Assembly: GCA_048359995.1 (NCBI GenBank)
Contig: DBGCPK010000002.1
Coordinates: forward strand, 1 to 64,000
Reading direction: 5' to 3'
DNA length: 64,000 nucleotides
Source: UBA3210 sp048359995
GTDB taxonomy: Bacteria > Bacillota_I > Bacilli_A > RFN20 > CAG-449
Positions within the stretch are counted from its first letter, which is position 1, and every line of letters starts with the position of its first letter. The notes below the pieces were generated by a model, which saw only the letters and a program-made list of their open reading frames with translations, did no database searches and was not told the origin of the DNA. Of this stretch, positions 8,279-17,322 are shown piece by piece. The translations under genes and the position numbers were made by a program.

Positions 8279-11200
8279 TTATTTCAGAATGAATTCTTTG
8301 TCCACGGCCACGTATCCCGTGTGGTAATCTTCGAAATTGCAGCCTTGGCAAGTGATCTTCGTCGGATTATCCGCGTCGTCAAGCGCGAAAGTATATTCGT
8401 AGGTATCGTGATAGACGTCGCCAGAGAAAATCAAATGCAGAGAAACGCCATCCAGCACATAAGTGCCTTTGACTCCGTTCTTCGCGTCGTACGCCCAACG
8501 AGAATAATAGTTGTCTTCGGAGCAATCCAAATAAATGGTGACGCCGCCCGCACCGTCGAAAACGAAGCGACCGGAAACGTTCGCGGTCATAAATGTCCTT
8601 ATCGCCGCGCAGGAATACGTCTGATCTTTCAGAATGTCGTACGTCGGTTCGCGATAAGTCATCGCCGTCCGATCGAGGTCGTAGATTTCCTGTTTCCCCT
8701 CGAAAACGACGGTGAGTCGCGATTTTCCGTTGACAAGACCGACAGTATACGTTCCGCTTAAAGCTCCTTTTTTCGCAACGCCGAACCCGTCGAGGACGAT
8801 CGTTTCTTCTTCCTCGTGTACATACTCTCCATAATAGAGATCCGAACTTTGATAACCGACGTTGGAGTTGCCGTTATTCGTCGCGGTCCATTTTCCTCGC
8901 GTCAGGAAATCGCCGTCAAGAGAAGTGACCGTAAATACCGAGCCGATCGTCCCTAACGGCAGATCCGGAGTTTCGATCGTCAGATTGACATAACCGAGAT
9001 AATCTTCGGACGCGGTTCGCGATACCGTCGTCGAGAACAAATAACGTATTCCGCTTTCGGTTTCGATTTGATAGACCATATTCTTCCCGTTGCAACCCCC
9101 GCTGAGGACGTTTTCCGAAGTCGAGTAGTACGCGCAATCGGTCTGATCGCCGCTGTACTGCAAGAAGATAAGTCCGCTTTCCAAAACGGTTCCCGTTCCG
9201 GATATCGCGTTGTTCCCGTTTCTTCCGGTGAAAGTGAAAGAAGTCAGATCCTTATCGAACGCGGCGTGGCACAAGTAATCTTCGATCGAGAAATAGCCGA
9301 ATGAATCGAATGTGATGTATCCCTTTTCATAGCCCGGCGATTTGGTGTTTTTATAAGCCCTCATATCGAACGTATCCGCGCTGAGCGAAGGCTCTTCGAT
9401 CGAGAAGCCGAGATCGGAGGTATAAATCGCGTATTTGGACAAATTGCCTTCCGCGTCATAAAGGACGATGGTATTGTCCAAAGACGGGTGATAGTAGTAA
9501 GTGTATTCCTCGTCGTCCAACCAAGCCTTTCCTCTCGCAGAAGAAGATTCGCTGAATCCGTCGGTAAACAGAATCTCTCCGTCGCTCCCGGTATAGGTCT
9601 TTCTTTCGCTGAGATCCGCCAAAACGTAACCTCCCTCCGCAGAATAGGCCTCCAAGCGCGCCACAAGAAGGACTTCTCCGCCCTTTTGAAGCGAAAATAC
9701 GGCGCCGAGTTCGGTCACTTCTTCGCATGGAGAGTCCGTTTCGTTGACGAGATCGACGGAAGAATCCAAAGTCGAAGAAGAAGTTTCGGCGTAGTAATAA
9801 GCGGAATTCCCCTCCGAATCCGAAATGCGCCAGATCAATCCGGCATCTTTGCTCTGCCCTGTATACACTTCGGCCTGATAGCCGTCCTTTATATAATAAT
9901 ACGAAATGACATTTCCGTCGCTTTCTTCGATGAAACGCAAGACGCCGTCACCGATCAGTTTTCCCGAAACGTTCAGCTCCGCGCCGTAGATGTCGCCGAC
10001 TTGATCGCCGTGAAGCGAAAATTCGTTTGTAGTCGCATTGTGCGTGACGACGCATTGATAGACGCTGCCCGCCGCAGTGGTATAGGTGGCAAGCGAATAG
10101 GAGTCGAAGACGATCGTCGGTTTCTTCTCGTCTTGGGATACTTTGGTGAAGTTTCCGAGCAGATCGCCGGAATAATCGGCATTTACTCTGACATAAGTTT
10201 TCGTCTCGAAATCCAATGCGAAATAGTATTCCAACGTCGCGCTCATCTTTAAGGCGATAATATTGTCGCAATAAACGCGATACGTTCTCGCGCGATTGTT
10301 GTACATCGCCGTTCCCTCGGTATCGAAATCCAAGGAAGCGAAGCCGTCGAGAACGAGATCGCCGGTCGAGGCGTTGGAGAAAGTTCCTTGATATTCGTTC
10401 GCGTAAACGTAACCGTACGTCGGACTCATCGGCGATTCGGTGCACATCGCGTTTTCGATGATCGCATTCGCCCCTACCGAAAGATTGAAACGCGAGCCTT
10501 TGGTGCCGAACGCGATATCGTTCAAAACCTCGATGGTGGCAATGCTGAGATTGCTCTCGCTCGTCGCGTAATACAGGTAAATCTCTTTCCCGTCGATCTG
10601 TATCGTGGTGATGTATTTTTCCCGATTGTTTCCGATGCAACGGACTTTCTCCTCGTAATGGCTGGCGAGATAAATCCGCTCGCTGATCTCTTCGCCGACA
10701 ATCTCCCCGCGCGCCAGATAATCGTCTAACATCGTCAGGGTAAGCGTGATCGTAACCGGCGTGGTGGAAAGCGTGCTTCCTTCAAAGACGTAAACCGTTC
10801 GATTCGTAACCGTTTTGACTTCGACGATCCGACCGTAATATTGGGTTCCGGAAGACGTGCTGAGAGCTTCGCTTTCTTCGGAATAATATTCGTATTCGTC
10901 ATCTTGGGAAGAACCGCCGGTTTGATAGTATCCGACTCCGTATTCGTCGACAACGAATTGATACGACGAGGTGGAAATGCCGTTGTAGGTTACCTGTCCG
11001 TACGTTCCCGCCAGACCGACTTCGGCGTAATCCGCGCTCAGCATGGAATAGGTTCCTTCGCTCAATGATACCAGCGCGTAACCTTGCAATCGGTTATCCG
11101 TATCGTACAGGGCGATGAGTTCTTTGTCGAACGTGTAGTAGGAATAATTCTGCGCGCCGATATACGCTTCGCCCATTTTCTTTTCGCTTATGCCGAAACC

Positions 11201-14200
11201 GTCGAGTACAAGGCTGTCCGCCCCGTCGAGAAGGTATTCCCCTTTGTAAGAATCGGCGAGTTGAATGCCGGAATACGTGGAATTCCAGTTTAAAATTTTT
11301 GCATAGAGAACTTCGTTTCCGTCGCTGTCGACGGCCGAAACGATAGCCCCCTCATCAAAAGGAGTAAGATCGTTGAGCACGGCGATATCGACGCGGTTTC
11401 CCTTTCCGGTCGCGTTGGCGCAATAAAAGTATAGCACTTCTTCTCCGTTGTCGAACGCGCGAAGAATGTGATTGCCGATTCCGGTTAATCGGCTTTCGAC
11501 AAAGTCGGACGCGAAATATCCGGTAAGACTTTCCTGCCCCGTCACCGTCAAAGATACCAATCCGGAAGCTTCCATCATTCCGGTAACTTTGACCTGCTGA
11601 TCCGCCTGATTTTTTCCGTCGAAAGTAAATCCGGTATCCGTGAAAATCAACGCGCCTTCGTAACTCACATTGCTTGAAGAAGTCGTTTTCACAAGCGTCG
11701 CGTTTCCGAATTCGTTGAATTCAAAGGCGTATCCGTTGCCGTTGACCGAAACGTACTCGCCCACCAAAGGATGATCGGCGTAAAGAGGTTCATTGATGTG
11801 AATTCCGTAATAGCGAATCGTTTCCGCACCGCCGACATAAGCTTTCACCGCAACGGAATAAAAACCCGCCCGATCGAAATCGATGTAAGACAAATCCAAA
11901 TATGCCTCTTTTTCCGCATCGGCGACGATGCCGTCTTTGGTGACGATTTGAATATAAGAGAGAAGTTCGGCAATCGAATCCGAAACGTCTTCGTGCATCG
12001 AAACGACATTTTTCCCGAATGACACGTACGCCCCGTCGACAATGTGCTGGTTGACATAGCGCACCTCTATCAGAGAAGAAAGATCCGATTCGACGACCGT
12101 AAGCACGTTTCGGAAAGAATCCACTCGGAAAGTGAATCCGTTTTTATAGGTAAAATTGCTTTTGACGCTCGGGAATCGGATGGCGATCAGCCCGTCTTTT
12201 TCTTCATATACGAAAGAAGTAGTCTGATAGGCAGAATCGGTCAGTCCGTAGGCAAAACCGCTTCCGTATCCGTCGAAAAAGAACGAAATCGATTTTCCCA
12301 CTTCTTTTTCGTCCGCGGTGAAATAACCGAAGAGTCCGGTTTTTTCTTCGACGGAGAAAGTCAGATCGTTCGGATTCAGCTTAAAGCGGTAGGAATAACC
12401 TTCTTCGGCATCGTAAATGCCGATGGTATTCTCCGCGTAGTTGACTCCGCCGTTGGCAAGAGTAGCATACGAACTGTAAATTCTCGTGAAAATCTCTTGT
12501 TCCCCGATTTTCAAGGTGATCGTTTGATATTCGTTGAAACTCACTGTGGCGCTTTGACCATCGATCGTTCCCGAAAAACTCAATCCGGAATAGATTCTTT
12601 CCTGATCCTCGACGCGGATGATTTTTCCGACTTCGGTTTTATTCAACTGAAAAGCGTAGTCGACGCCGAGGAAATGAATGGAATAAGTATTTCCGACCGT
12701 CAGATCGAAATCGGTCGGCGGAACGAATTCACCGTATTCGAGCGAATAAAAATAGTCGACGGAGGTCTTTTCCACCAAGGTGTTTCTCAGTCCGAACCAC
12801 ATGGAACTTTGATCTTTCAAATTCGTAATTCGGAAAAGATCCAGAGAGTAACTCGCCGTGCTGCAGGCAAACACGTGGTCGCTGCTGCTGTTGACGCTCA
12901 GTTTCTGCTCGACATTCCAAATGCGGTCGTTGAAGTAGACGAAAGGTCGGTTGCTCTCCGAATAAGGCATTCTCGTTTCATTCAAAGGAATCAGGACGGC
13001 GATGCCGTTTTCGTAGTGCATTTCATATTCGAAACTGGAAATGTTGAACGTAAAGTGCGTGGAATCAACGGCTTTCCATTGGCTGACCGCTTTTCCGTCG
13101 ACGGAGACGATTCCGTCTTTGGTGATTCTCATCTCTTTCAGAGGTTGAGCCATTTCCTCTTCTACCTCGTCTTCGGAAACGTCGTAGCCGTTATCGCTGT
13201 CTTCGGAAGAGGAAGTATCCGAACTGCTGACGATGGTTTGGTAAGGCGTCGAATACGTTCCGATCAGATCGTCGTCGATGACGGAGACGTTGATCTCCAA
13301 ACTTTCGCCCTTATAAGTGAGAACCAGAGAATAGTTTCCCGCCTTGAAGAAATCGACTTTTCCTTCGACCATATCGTTTTCCGCTTCGACCGGTTCGCCG
13401 TTTTCGGAAATCGTAAAGAAATCTTTCGGATAGGCGGTATCGCCGACAAAAACCGTGGTATTCTTCTCCTCGATGACGATGCCCGAAGAGACCACCAGCG
13501 TATACTCGACCGTCAAAGGCTCTTGATCCAATCCGTACGGATAGGTGTTGACGACAACCGGATAACTTCCGGGAACGAGAAAGTTGATCGGAGAAGAAAC
13601 GACTTCCGCGTAAGTCCGCGTCGGATCGTCCGCCCATTCGATCTTGTCGGTAATCGGTCGGTTTCTCCCGTTATACGTGCAGGAAACGTTGCTCAGAAGG
13701 TCGTAAGAAGTTCCGCAGTCGATCGTGACGACATCGGCTTTCGCCGAAGAAACCGCGTTGTTTTTCCGGACGAAGTAGGTAATCGACAGGGTGTAATCGG
13801 TGAAATCCAGCGTTCCGTCCTCCGCGAGTTTTTCTCCGTAAGGAATGGTAATCGTCGCGGTGTATTCCCCTTCCGTCGAAAAATCCACTTCGCCGACGTC
13901 GACAAAGGAATTATTCAGGCTGAACCGCGTTCCGTCTACGCTGACGATGAAGTCATTCGCGAAATTATAGACGCTTTGATCGGTTCCTTCTTTGATGAAA
14001 ATGCTGCTCGAAGTCGCATAACGGATATTGACGCCTTTCTTGACTTCGACGGTGCAGGTTTTCTCTATTCCCTGATAATTCAAGGTAATCGTATGCGCGC
14101 CGATCTGATCGTACTTGACGCTTCCGGAAATCATCTCTTTGGTCACGGGTATCTGACGATCGCCTTCCGTGATCGTAAACAATTCGGTCAGATCGATATT

Positions 14201-15097
14201 CTTGGAATCGGGATAAATGACGACGTTTCTCGACGTGACGACGATTTCTTCATCTTCGACGACTTTAAAGGAAATCGTCTTGCTGCCGAAAGACTCCTCC
14301 ACTTGATACGAAAGAGTTACTTCATACGTACCTCCGACTTCCGGATCGACCACTTCGGACGCGTCGATCATTTCATCGGTGATTTCCACCGCGGCACCGT
14401 CGACGTAGAGATAGAAGAGGTCTTTGTAATCCAACGAAGAAAGTCGGCTTTTCGGAACGCTCAGGTCGTGATAGGTCTCTAAGATTTCGATCTTATAACT
14501 CTCTTCCACGATGACGGAAATGCTTTTGACCACGCCCTTGTAGGTGCAAGTCAGCGTATATACGCCTTCTTTCTCTTCCACGTCGTGGGCGATCATGCTC
14601 TCTTTGACGCTGATCGGGCGATTCTTTTCGGTAATCGTGAACAGCGAAACGAAATCGTAATCGGCCACTTCTTTCAATTTCAGAGTCAGCGATTCGACTT
14701 TGCAGGTGATGACCACCGAAACTTCGTCTTCCACGACGATTAGAATCGAAGCGATCGCGTCGTTATAAGTGCAGGTAACGGTATACGTTCCCTCTTTATT
14801 GATGACAGCCGAGCGATCGATCATTTCATCTTTCACCGCGATGTAGTCGCCGTTCACCTGAATCGTGAACAAAGACGTATAATCGAAGGTGTTGATTTGG
14901 GTATTCTTGATGGTGATACTGTCTTGGACGGGCGTGATCGTGACGTTCTCCTCTTCGGAAGAAGAAGAAGAGGAATTCCCGATGATTCCGGAAATAGACG
15001 AGGAATCCGCCGATTTTTTTCCGCAGCCGACCAAACCGGTAACGAAAAAGGCCAAAGCCATCGGATAGACGATCAGTCTTTTCTTGTTTTTGTTCAT
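8279..15097 (-). CDS. Giant surface lipoprotein with Ig-like and repeated beta modules (2272 aa)
   Basis: The signal peptide ends in lipobox GLVGC (Cys25) followed by a Ser/Glu-rich linker. Residues 55-600 hold at least five bacterial Ig-like repeats of about 75 residues; typical features are SLFTI.., a segment like V.(D/K)EMI, then G.YT(V/L)TCTY. The remaining 1650 residues are several copies of a larger beta-rich unit with the recurring core (L/F)DGFG or DGF plus G.Y/YYY strands, for example LDGFGIS, LDGFASL, TDGFSES and LDGFGVA. The same core occurs in the 1472-residue neighbour. No catalytic motif was found. It is most likely an extended surface fibre or adhesin; this is inference. AAAGGAG lies six bases before the ATG. 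Confidence 0.8.
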   Translation of the reverse strand: MNKNKKRLIVYPMALAFFVTGLVGCGKKSADSSSISGIIGNSSSSSSEEENVTITPVQDSITIKNTQINTFDYTSLFTIQVNGDYIAVKDEMIDRSAVINKEGTYTVTCTYNDAIASILIVVEDEVSVVITCKVESLTLKLKEVADYDFVSLFTITEKNRPISVKESMIAHDVEEKEGVYTLTCTYKGVVKSISVIVEESYKIEILETYHDLSVPKSRLSSLDYKDLFYLYVDGAAVEITDEMIDASEVVDPEVGGTYEVTLSYQVEESFGSKTISFKVVEDEEIVVTSRNVVIYPDSKNIDLTELFTITEGDRQIPVTKEMISGSVKYDQIGAHTITLNYQGIEKTCTVEVKKGVNIRYATSSSIFIKEGTDQSVYNFANDFIVSVDGTRFSLNNSFVDVGEVDFSTEGEYTATITIPYGEKLAEDGTLDFTDYTLSITYFVRKNNAVSSAKADVVTIDCGTSYDLLSNVSCTYNGRNRPITDKIEWADDPTRTYAEVVSSPINFLVPGSYPVVVNTYPYGLDQEPLTVEYTLVVSSGIVIEEKNTTVFVGDTAYPKDFFTISENGEPVEAENDMVEGKVDFFKAGNYSLVLTYKGESLEINVSVIDDDLIGTYSTPYQTIVSSSDTSSSEDSDNGYDVSEDEVEEEMAQPLKEMRITKDGIVSVDGKAVSQWKAVDSTHFTFNISSFEYEMHYENGIAVLIPLNETRMPYSESNRPFVYFNDRIWNVEQKLSVNSSSDHVFACSTASYSLDLFRITNLKDQSSMWFGLRNTLVEKTSVDYFYSLEYGEFVPPTDFDLTVGNTYSIHFLGVDYAFQLNKTEVGKIIRVEDQERIYSGLSFSGTIDGQSATVSFNEYQTITLKIGEQEIFTRIYSSYATLANGGVNYAENTIGIYDAEEGYSYRFKLNPNDLTFSVEEKTGLFGYFTADEKEVGKSISFFFDGYGSGFAYGLTDSAYQTTSFVYEEKDGLIAIRFPSVKSNFTYKNGFTFRVDSFRNVLTVVESDLSSLIEVRYVNQHIVDGAYVSFGKNVVSMHEDVSDSIAELLSYIQIVTKDGIVADAEKEAYLDLSYIDFDRAGFYSVAVKAYVGGAETIRYYGIHINEPLYADHPLVGEYVSVNGNGYAFEFNEFGNATLVKTTSSSNVSYEGALIFTDTGFTFDGKNQADQQVKVTGMMEASGLVSLTVTGQESLTGYFASDFVESRLTGIGNHILRAFDNGEEVLYFYCANATGKGNRVDIAVLNDLTPFDEGAIVSAVDSDGNEVLYAKILNWNSTYSGIQLADSYKGEYLLDGADSLVLDGFGISEKKMGEAYIGAQNYSYYTFDKELIALYDTDNRLQGYALVSLSEGTYSMLSADYAEVGLAGTYGQVTYNGISTSSYQFVVDEYGVGYYQTGGSSQDDEYEYYSEESEALSTSSGTQYYGRIVEVKTVTNRTVYVFEGSTLSTTPVTITLTLTMLDDYLARGEIVGEEISERIYLASHYEEKVRCIGNNREKYITTIQIDGKEIYLYYATSESNLSIATIEVLNDIAFGTKGSRFNLSVGANAIIENAMCTESPMSPTYGYVYANEYQGTFSNASTGDLVLDGFASLDFDTEGTAMYNNRARTYRVYCDNIIALKMSATLEYYFALDFETKTYVRVNADYSGDLLGNFTKVSQDEKKPTIVFDSYSLATYTTAAGSVYQCVVTHNATTNEFSLHGDQVGDIYGAELNVSGKLIGDGVLRFIEESDGNVISYYYIKDGYQAEVYTGQSKDAGLIWRISDSEGNSAYYYAETSSSTLDSSVDLVNETDSPCEEVTELGAVFSLQKGGEVLLVARLEAYSAEGGYVLADLSERKTYTGSDGEILFTDGFSESSSARGKAWLDDEEYTYYYHPSLDNTIVLYDAEGNLSKYAIYTSDLGFSIEEPSLSADTFDMRAYKNTKSPGYEKGYITFDSFGYFSIEDYLCHAAFDKDLTSFTFTGRNGNNAISGTGTVLESGLIFLQYSGDQTDCAYYSTSENVLSGGCNGKNMVYQIETESGIRYLFSTTVSRTASEDYLGYVNLTIETPDLPLGTIGSVFTVTSLDGDFLTRGKWTATNNGNSNVGYQSSDLYYGEYVHEEEETIVLDGFGVAKKGALSGTYTVGLVNGKSRLTVVFEGKQEIYDLDRTAMTYREPTYDILKDQTYSCAAIRTFMTANVSGRFVFDGAGGVTIYLDCSEDNYYSRWAYDAKNGVKGTYVLDGVSLHLIFSGDVYHDTYEYTFALDDADNPTKITCQGCNFEDYHTGYVAVDKEFILK

Positions 15098-15117
15098 ATT
15101 TGACTCCTTTCGTAATT

Positions 15118-15168
15118 AAGCAAAAGTCTAGAAGGATACTTTCCTCCTAGACCGATTGTTTTGCTTTA
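15118..15168 (-). terminator. Long hairpin between two lipoprotein genes
   Basis: An inverted repeat pairs GTCTAG-AAGGA with TCCTC-CTAGAC (one mismatch) and, further out, AAGCAAAA with TTTTGCTT. It follows the stop codon at 15172 by only three bases and lies before the ribosome binding site of the next gene. It probably terminates or attenuates transcription. No separate promoter for the downstream gene was recognised. Confidence 0.6.
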
Positions 15169-15171
15169 AGG

Positions 15172-17307
15172 CTATCTGTTTAACGTCCAATCGCCCGTAA
15201 CGTAGCAATCGACGTAAATCGTCTTGTAACCGATATTTTCAAAGACGATTTCAATATCTCCGTTGATGAACGTGCAGTATTTATGATTCAGCGTGTCGAT
15301 CGTATTCGAAGGGGAAATCGCATAACCTTTTGCCGAGAGAACTGCGTTCATTCGATCCATCAAATCCGTCCAGTTGGTGATGCGGTTGTTGGAATCCAAT
15401 TCCGTACTCTGCAAATTGAAGGAGAAGCACTGATAAGAACCCGTCACATTTCCATCGCTGTCCGTGCGGTCGTTGGTTTCGTGCCACGGTCCGGAGATGT
15501 AGTCGCCGAATACGCTGACGATATCCTGAGGAGTGATGAAATTCGCCGCCTGCTCTCCGTACATTCCTTCCAGAATTTCCGATGCCGCCTTGGTTTCGTA
15601 AACTTGATTGGAAGACGTCGGATAGTAGGTCACGTCGGTATATTCGCTCCACGATTGTTCGACGGTTCTCGGAATGTAGCCGTCGAATAAATCTTCGTCG
15701 AGGACGGTGGTGCCCACATCAGTAAACGTAGTGGTGACATAACCGAGATAAGTTCCCACGACAAGGCTGTACGGGAACGAAGTCGATACGATGGTCGCGT
15801 CTTTTTCACCGGTCGTCGGATCGGTGGAAATGCTGACGGTCAACGTAACTTTGCGGGTGACCGAAGAAGTCGCGCTCTTCGCATTGGTGTGCGCAGAGAG
15901 CAATGGTGCAACGTCTTGTGCGATCGCCGCATCTCTCAGAGCGAAGTTGAAGAGCATATTGCCATCCTTGTCGAAAGTTCCGCCGTCGAAAACGAAGACG
16001 TCCGGAGAGAAGTCGAAATTCGGCATCTTGTCGAAAATGCTTCCCGGCAGTTTCTTGGTTCCGACCAGAGATCCCGAATTCGATTGATATTCGAATTCGT
16101 CGTAAGTTCCGTCGTCGTTTTGTTTCATACCGGAATATTTCGTCCAATAGAGTTTATCGTCGAGACCGTAGGAGTATTTCCCCGTATCCGCGTAGAGAAT
16201 CGCCTCTTCGGTTACTTTTCCGACCCTTCCGATCGTACCCGTGCTCGCCGTGCCGTTGGTGACTTTATTGTGCTTTCTGCTCTGCAAAGAGGCGGTTGTT
16301 CCGGCGGTCGATTCGAGTTCGTAGTCTCCCGAATCCCCCGACGGCGCGCTCGTGGTGGTTTCCACCGCTTGGAAAGTATAATTCTTCAAATTCTTCATCT
16401 TTCCGAGAGCCAAAGAAAGTTCTTCGCTGTAAAGCCCTCCGGAATACGGGGTCGGATCCGGAGCCACCGTCGTACCGATATCGGTAAAGGTCAATTCGAC
16501 TTTCGAATAGGACTGATCGATCGGATTTCCTTCTTCGTCCGTGGACAATACCGTTACTTCGGTCATCATTTCCATCTTGGTGATCTGGGTATCGTCGCAG
16601 TAAACGTACAGGGTGTCGATCAATCCGTCGTCTCCGGAAAGAAGCGGAGTCAAAGATTGACCCAAATAAGCCATCAGATACTGATCCTCAGAATAATCGG
16701 TCGTCGATGCAGGATCGATTCGGTAAGAGTAGCACGCGTTGTCTTCGTCGATCTCGAATTTGTTGACATCGAGTTGTCCTAAATGATTCCACAGGTGCTG
16801 ATTGGCCCAGAACAAAGGAGTTCCGTCGTAAAGGGTTTCCACTTTCTGCGCAACCTGATTGTCCTTGTCGATGTAAACCTTAGCCAAACCCGATCCTTCG
16901 TTGGTGCCGTCATTGACGACTTCTCCCTTGCGGTAGTTGTCGACCGTAACGTTCTTCTCGTCGATCCAATATGATCCGCACCAAGCGCCTTCGCTCATTT
17001 CGACCTTCATATTGTATTCGGTTTCGTCGATCGTTCCTTCTGTTCCGTCGATGTAGTAATCGGTCAAAACTCCGTTGACGGTGATCGACGCGTTTGCAAT
17101 GGTCTCGATCATCGCGCTGGTCAGCTTACCGACCTGTCCGTGTATGACGCTGTTGGAACTGGAATTGTCCAAATTGTTGAACGAAGACGAATCGACCAAA
17201 TTCGCGTCGCTCGAATTCGTTTCCGAAGAAGACGGATTTTTCGTTCCTCCGCAGCCTGTCAGCAAAAGAGCCGATAGAGCCAGAACCCATAATTTTTTAC
17301 TTTTCAT
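15172..17307 (-). CDS. Surface lipoprotein, paralogue of the next gene (711 aa)
   Basis: Signal peptide with lipobox LLTGC (Cys19) and a linker rich in Ser and Asn. The mature part resembles the 644-residue neighbour. Both begin with an LT.AM segment, contain a pattern of TVYY or DNYRKGE strands around GSYW/SGTY, and have a middle segment opening with an (A/G)..M(R/K).L..Y motif (ALGKMKNLKNY here, ALANMRALHSY in the neighbour). No family name or active site was recognised; long runs of alternating strands suggest a beta-sandwich or lipocalin-like binding protein. AGGAGG before the ATG supports the start. The gene lies 15 bases after its paralogue and is probably co-transcribed with it. Confidence 0.7.
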   Translation of the reverse strand: MKSKKLWVLALSALLLTGCGGTKNPSSSETNSSDANLVDSSSFNNLDNSSSNSVIHGQVGKLTSAMIETIANASITVNGVLTDYYIDGTEGTIDETEYNMKVEMSEGAWCGSYWIDEKNVTVDNYRKGEVVNDGTNEGSGLAKVYIDKDNQVAQKVETLYDGTPLFWANQHLWNHLGQLDVNKFEIDEDNACYSYRIDPASTTDYSEDQYLMAYLGQSLTPLLSGDDGLIDTLYVYCDDTQITKMEMMTEVTVLSTDEEGNPIDQSYSKVELTFTDIGTTVAPDPTPYSGGLYSEELSLALGKMKNLKNYTFQAVETTTSAPSGDSGDYELESTAGTTASLQSRKHNKVTNGTASTGTIGRVGKVTEEAILYADTGKYSYGLDDKLYWTKYSGMKQNDDGTYDEFEYQSNSGSLVGTKKLPGSIFDKMPNFDFSPDVFVFDGGTFDKDGNMLFNFALRDAAIAQDVAPLLSAHTNAKSATSSVTRKVTLTVSISTDPTTGEKDATIVSTSFPYSLVVGTYLGYVTTTFTDVGTTVLDEDLFDGYIPRTVEQSWSEYTDVTYYPTSSNQVYETKAASEILEGMYGEQAANFITPQDIVSVFGDYISGPWHETNDRTDSDGNVTGSYQCFSFNLQSTELDSNNRITNWTDLMDRMNAVLSAKGYAISPSNTIDTLNHKYCTFINGDIEIVFENIGYKTIYVDCYVTGDWTLNR

Positions 17308-17322
17308 TTTCTTTCCTCCTAA

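Noticed and set aside
12044..14482. An 812-codon open frame on the plus strand, antisense to the 2272-residue lipoprotein gene
   Set aside because: It has no ribosome binding site, a composition rich in Arg, Asp, Phe and Ile unlike any real protein, and fully overlaps a well-supported gene. It arises from codon bias of the true gene.
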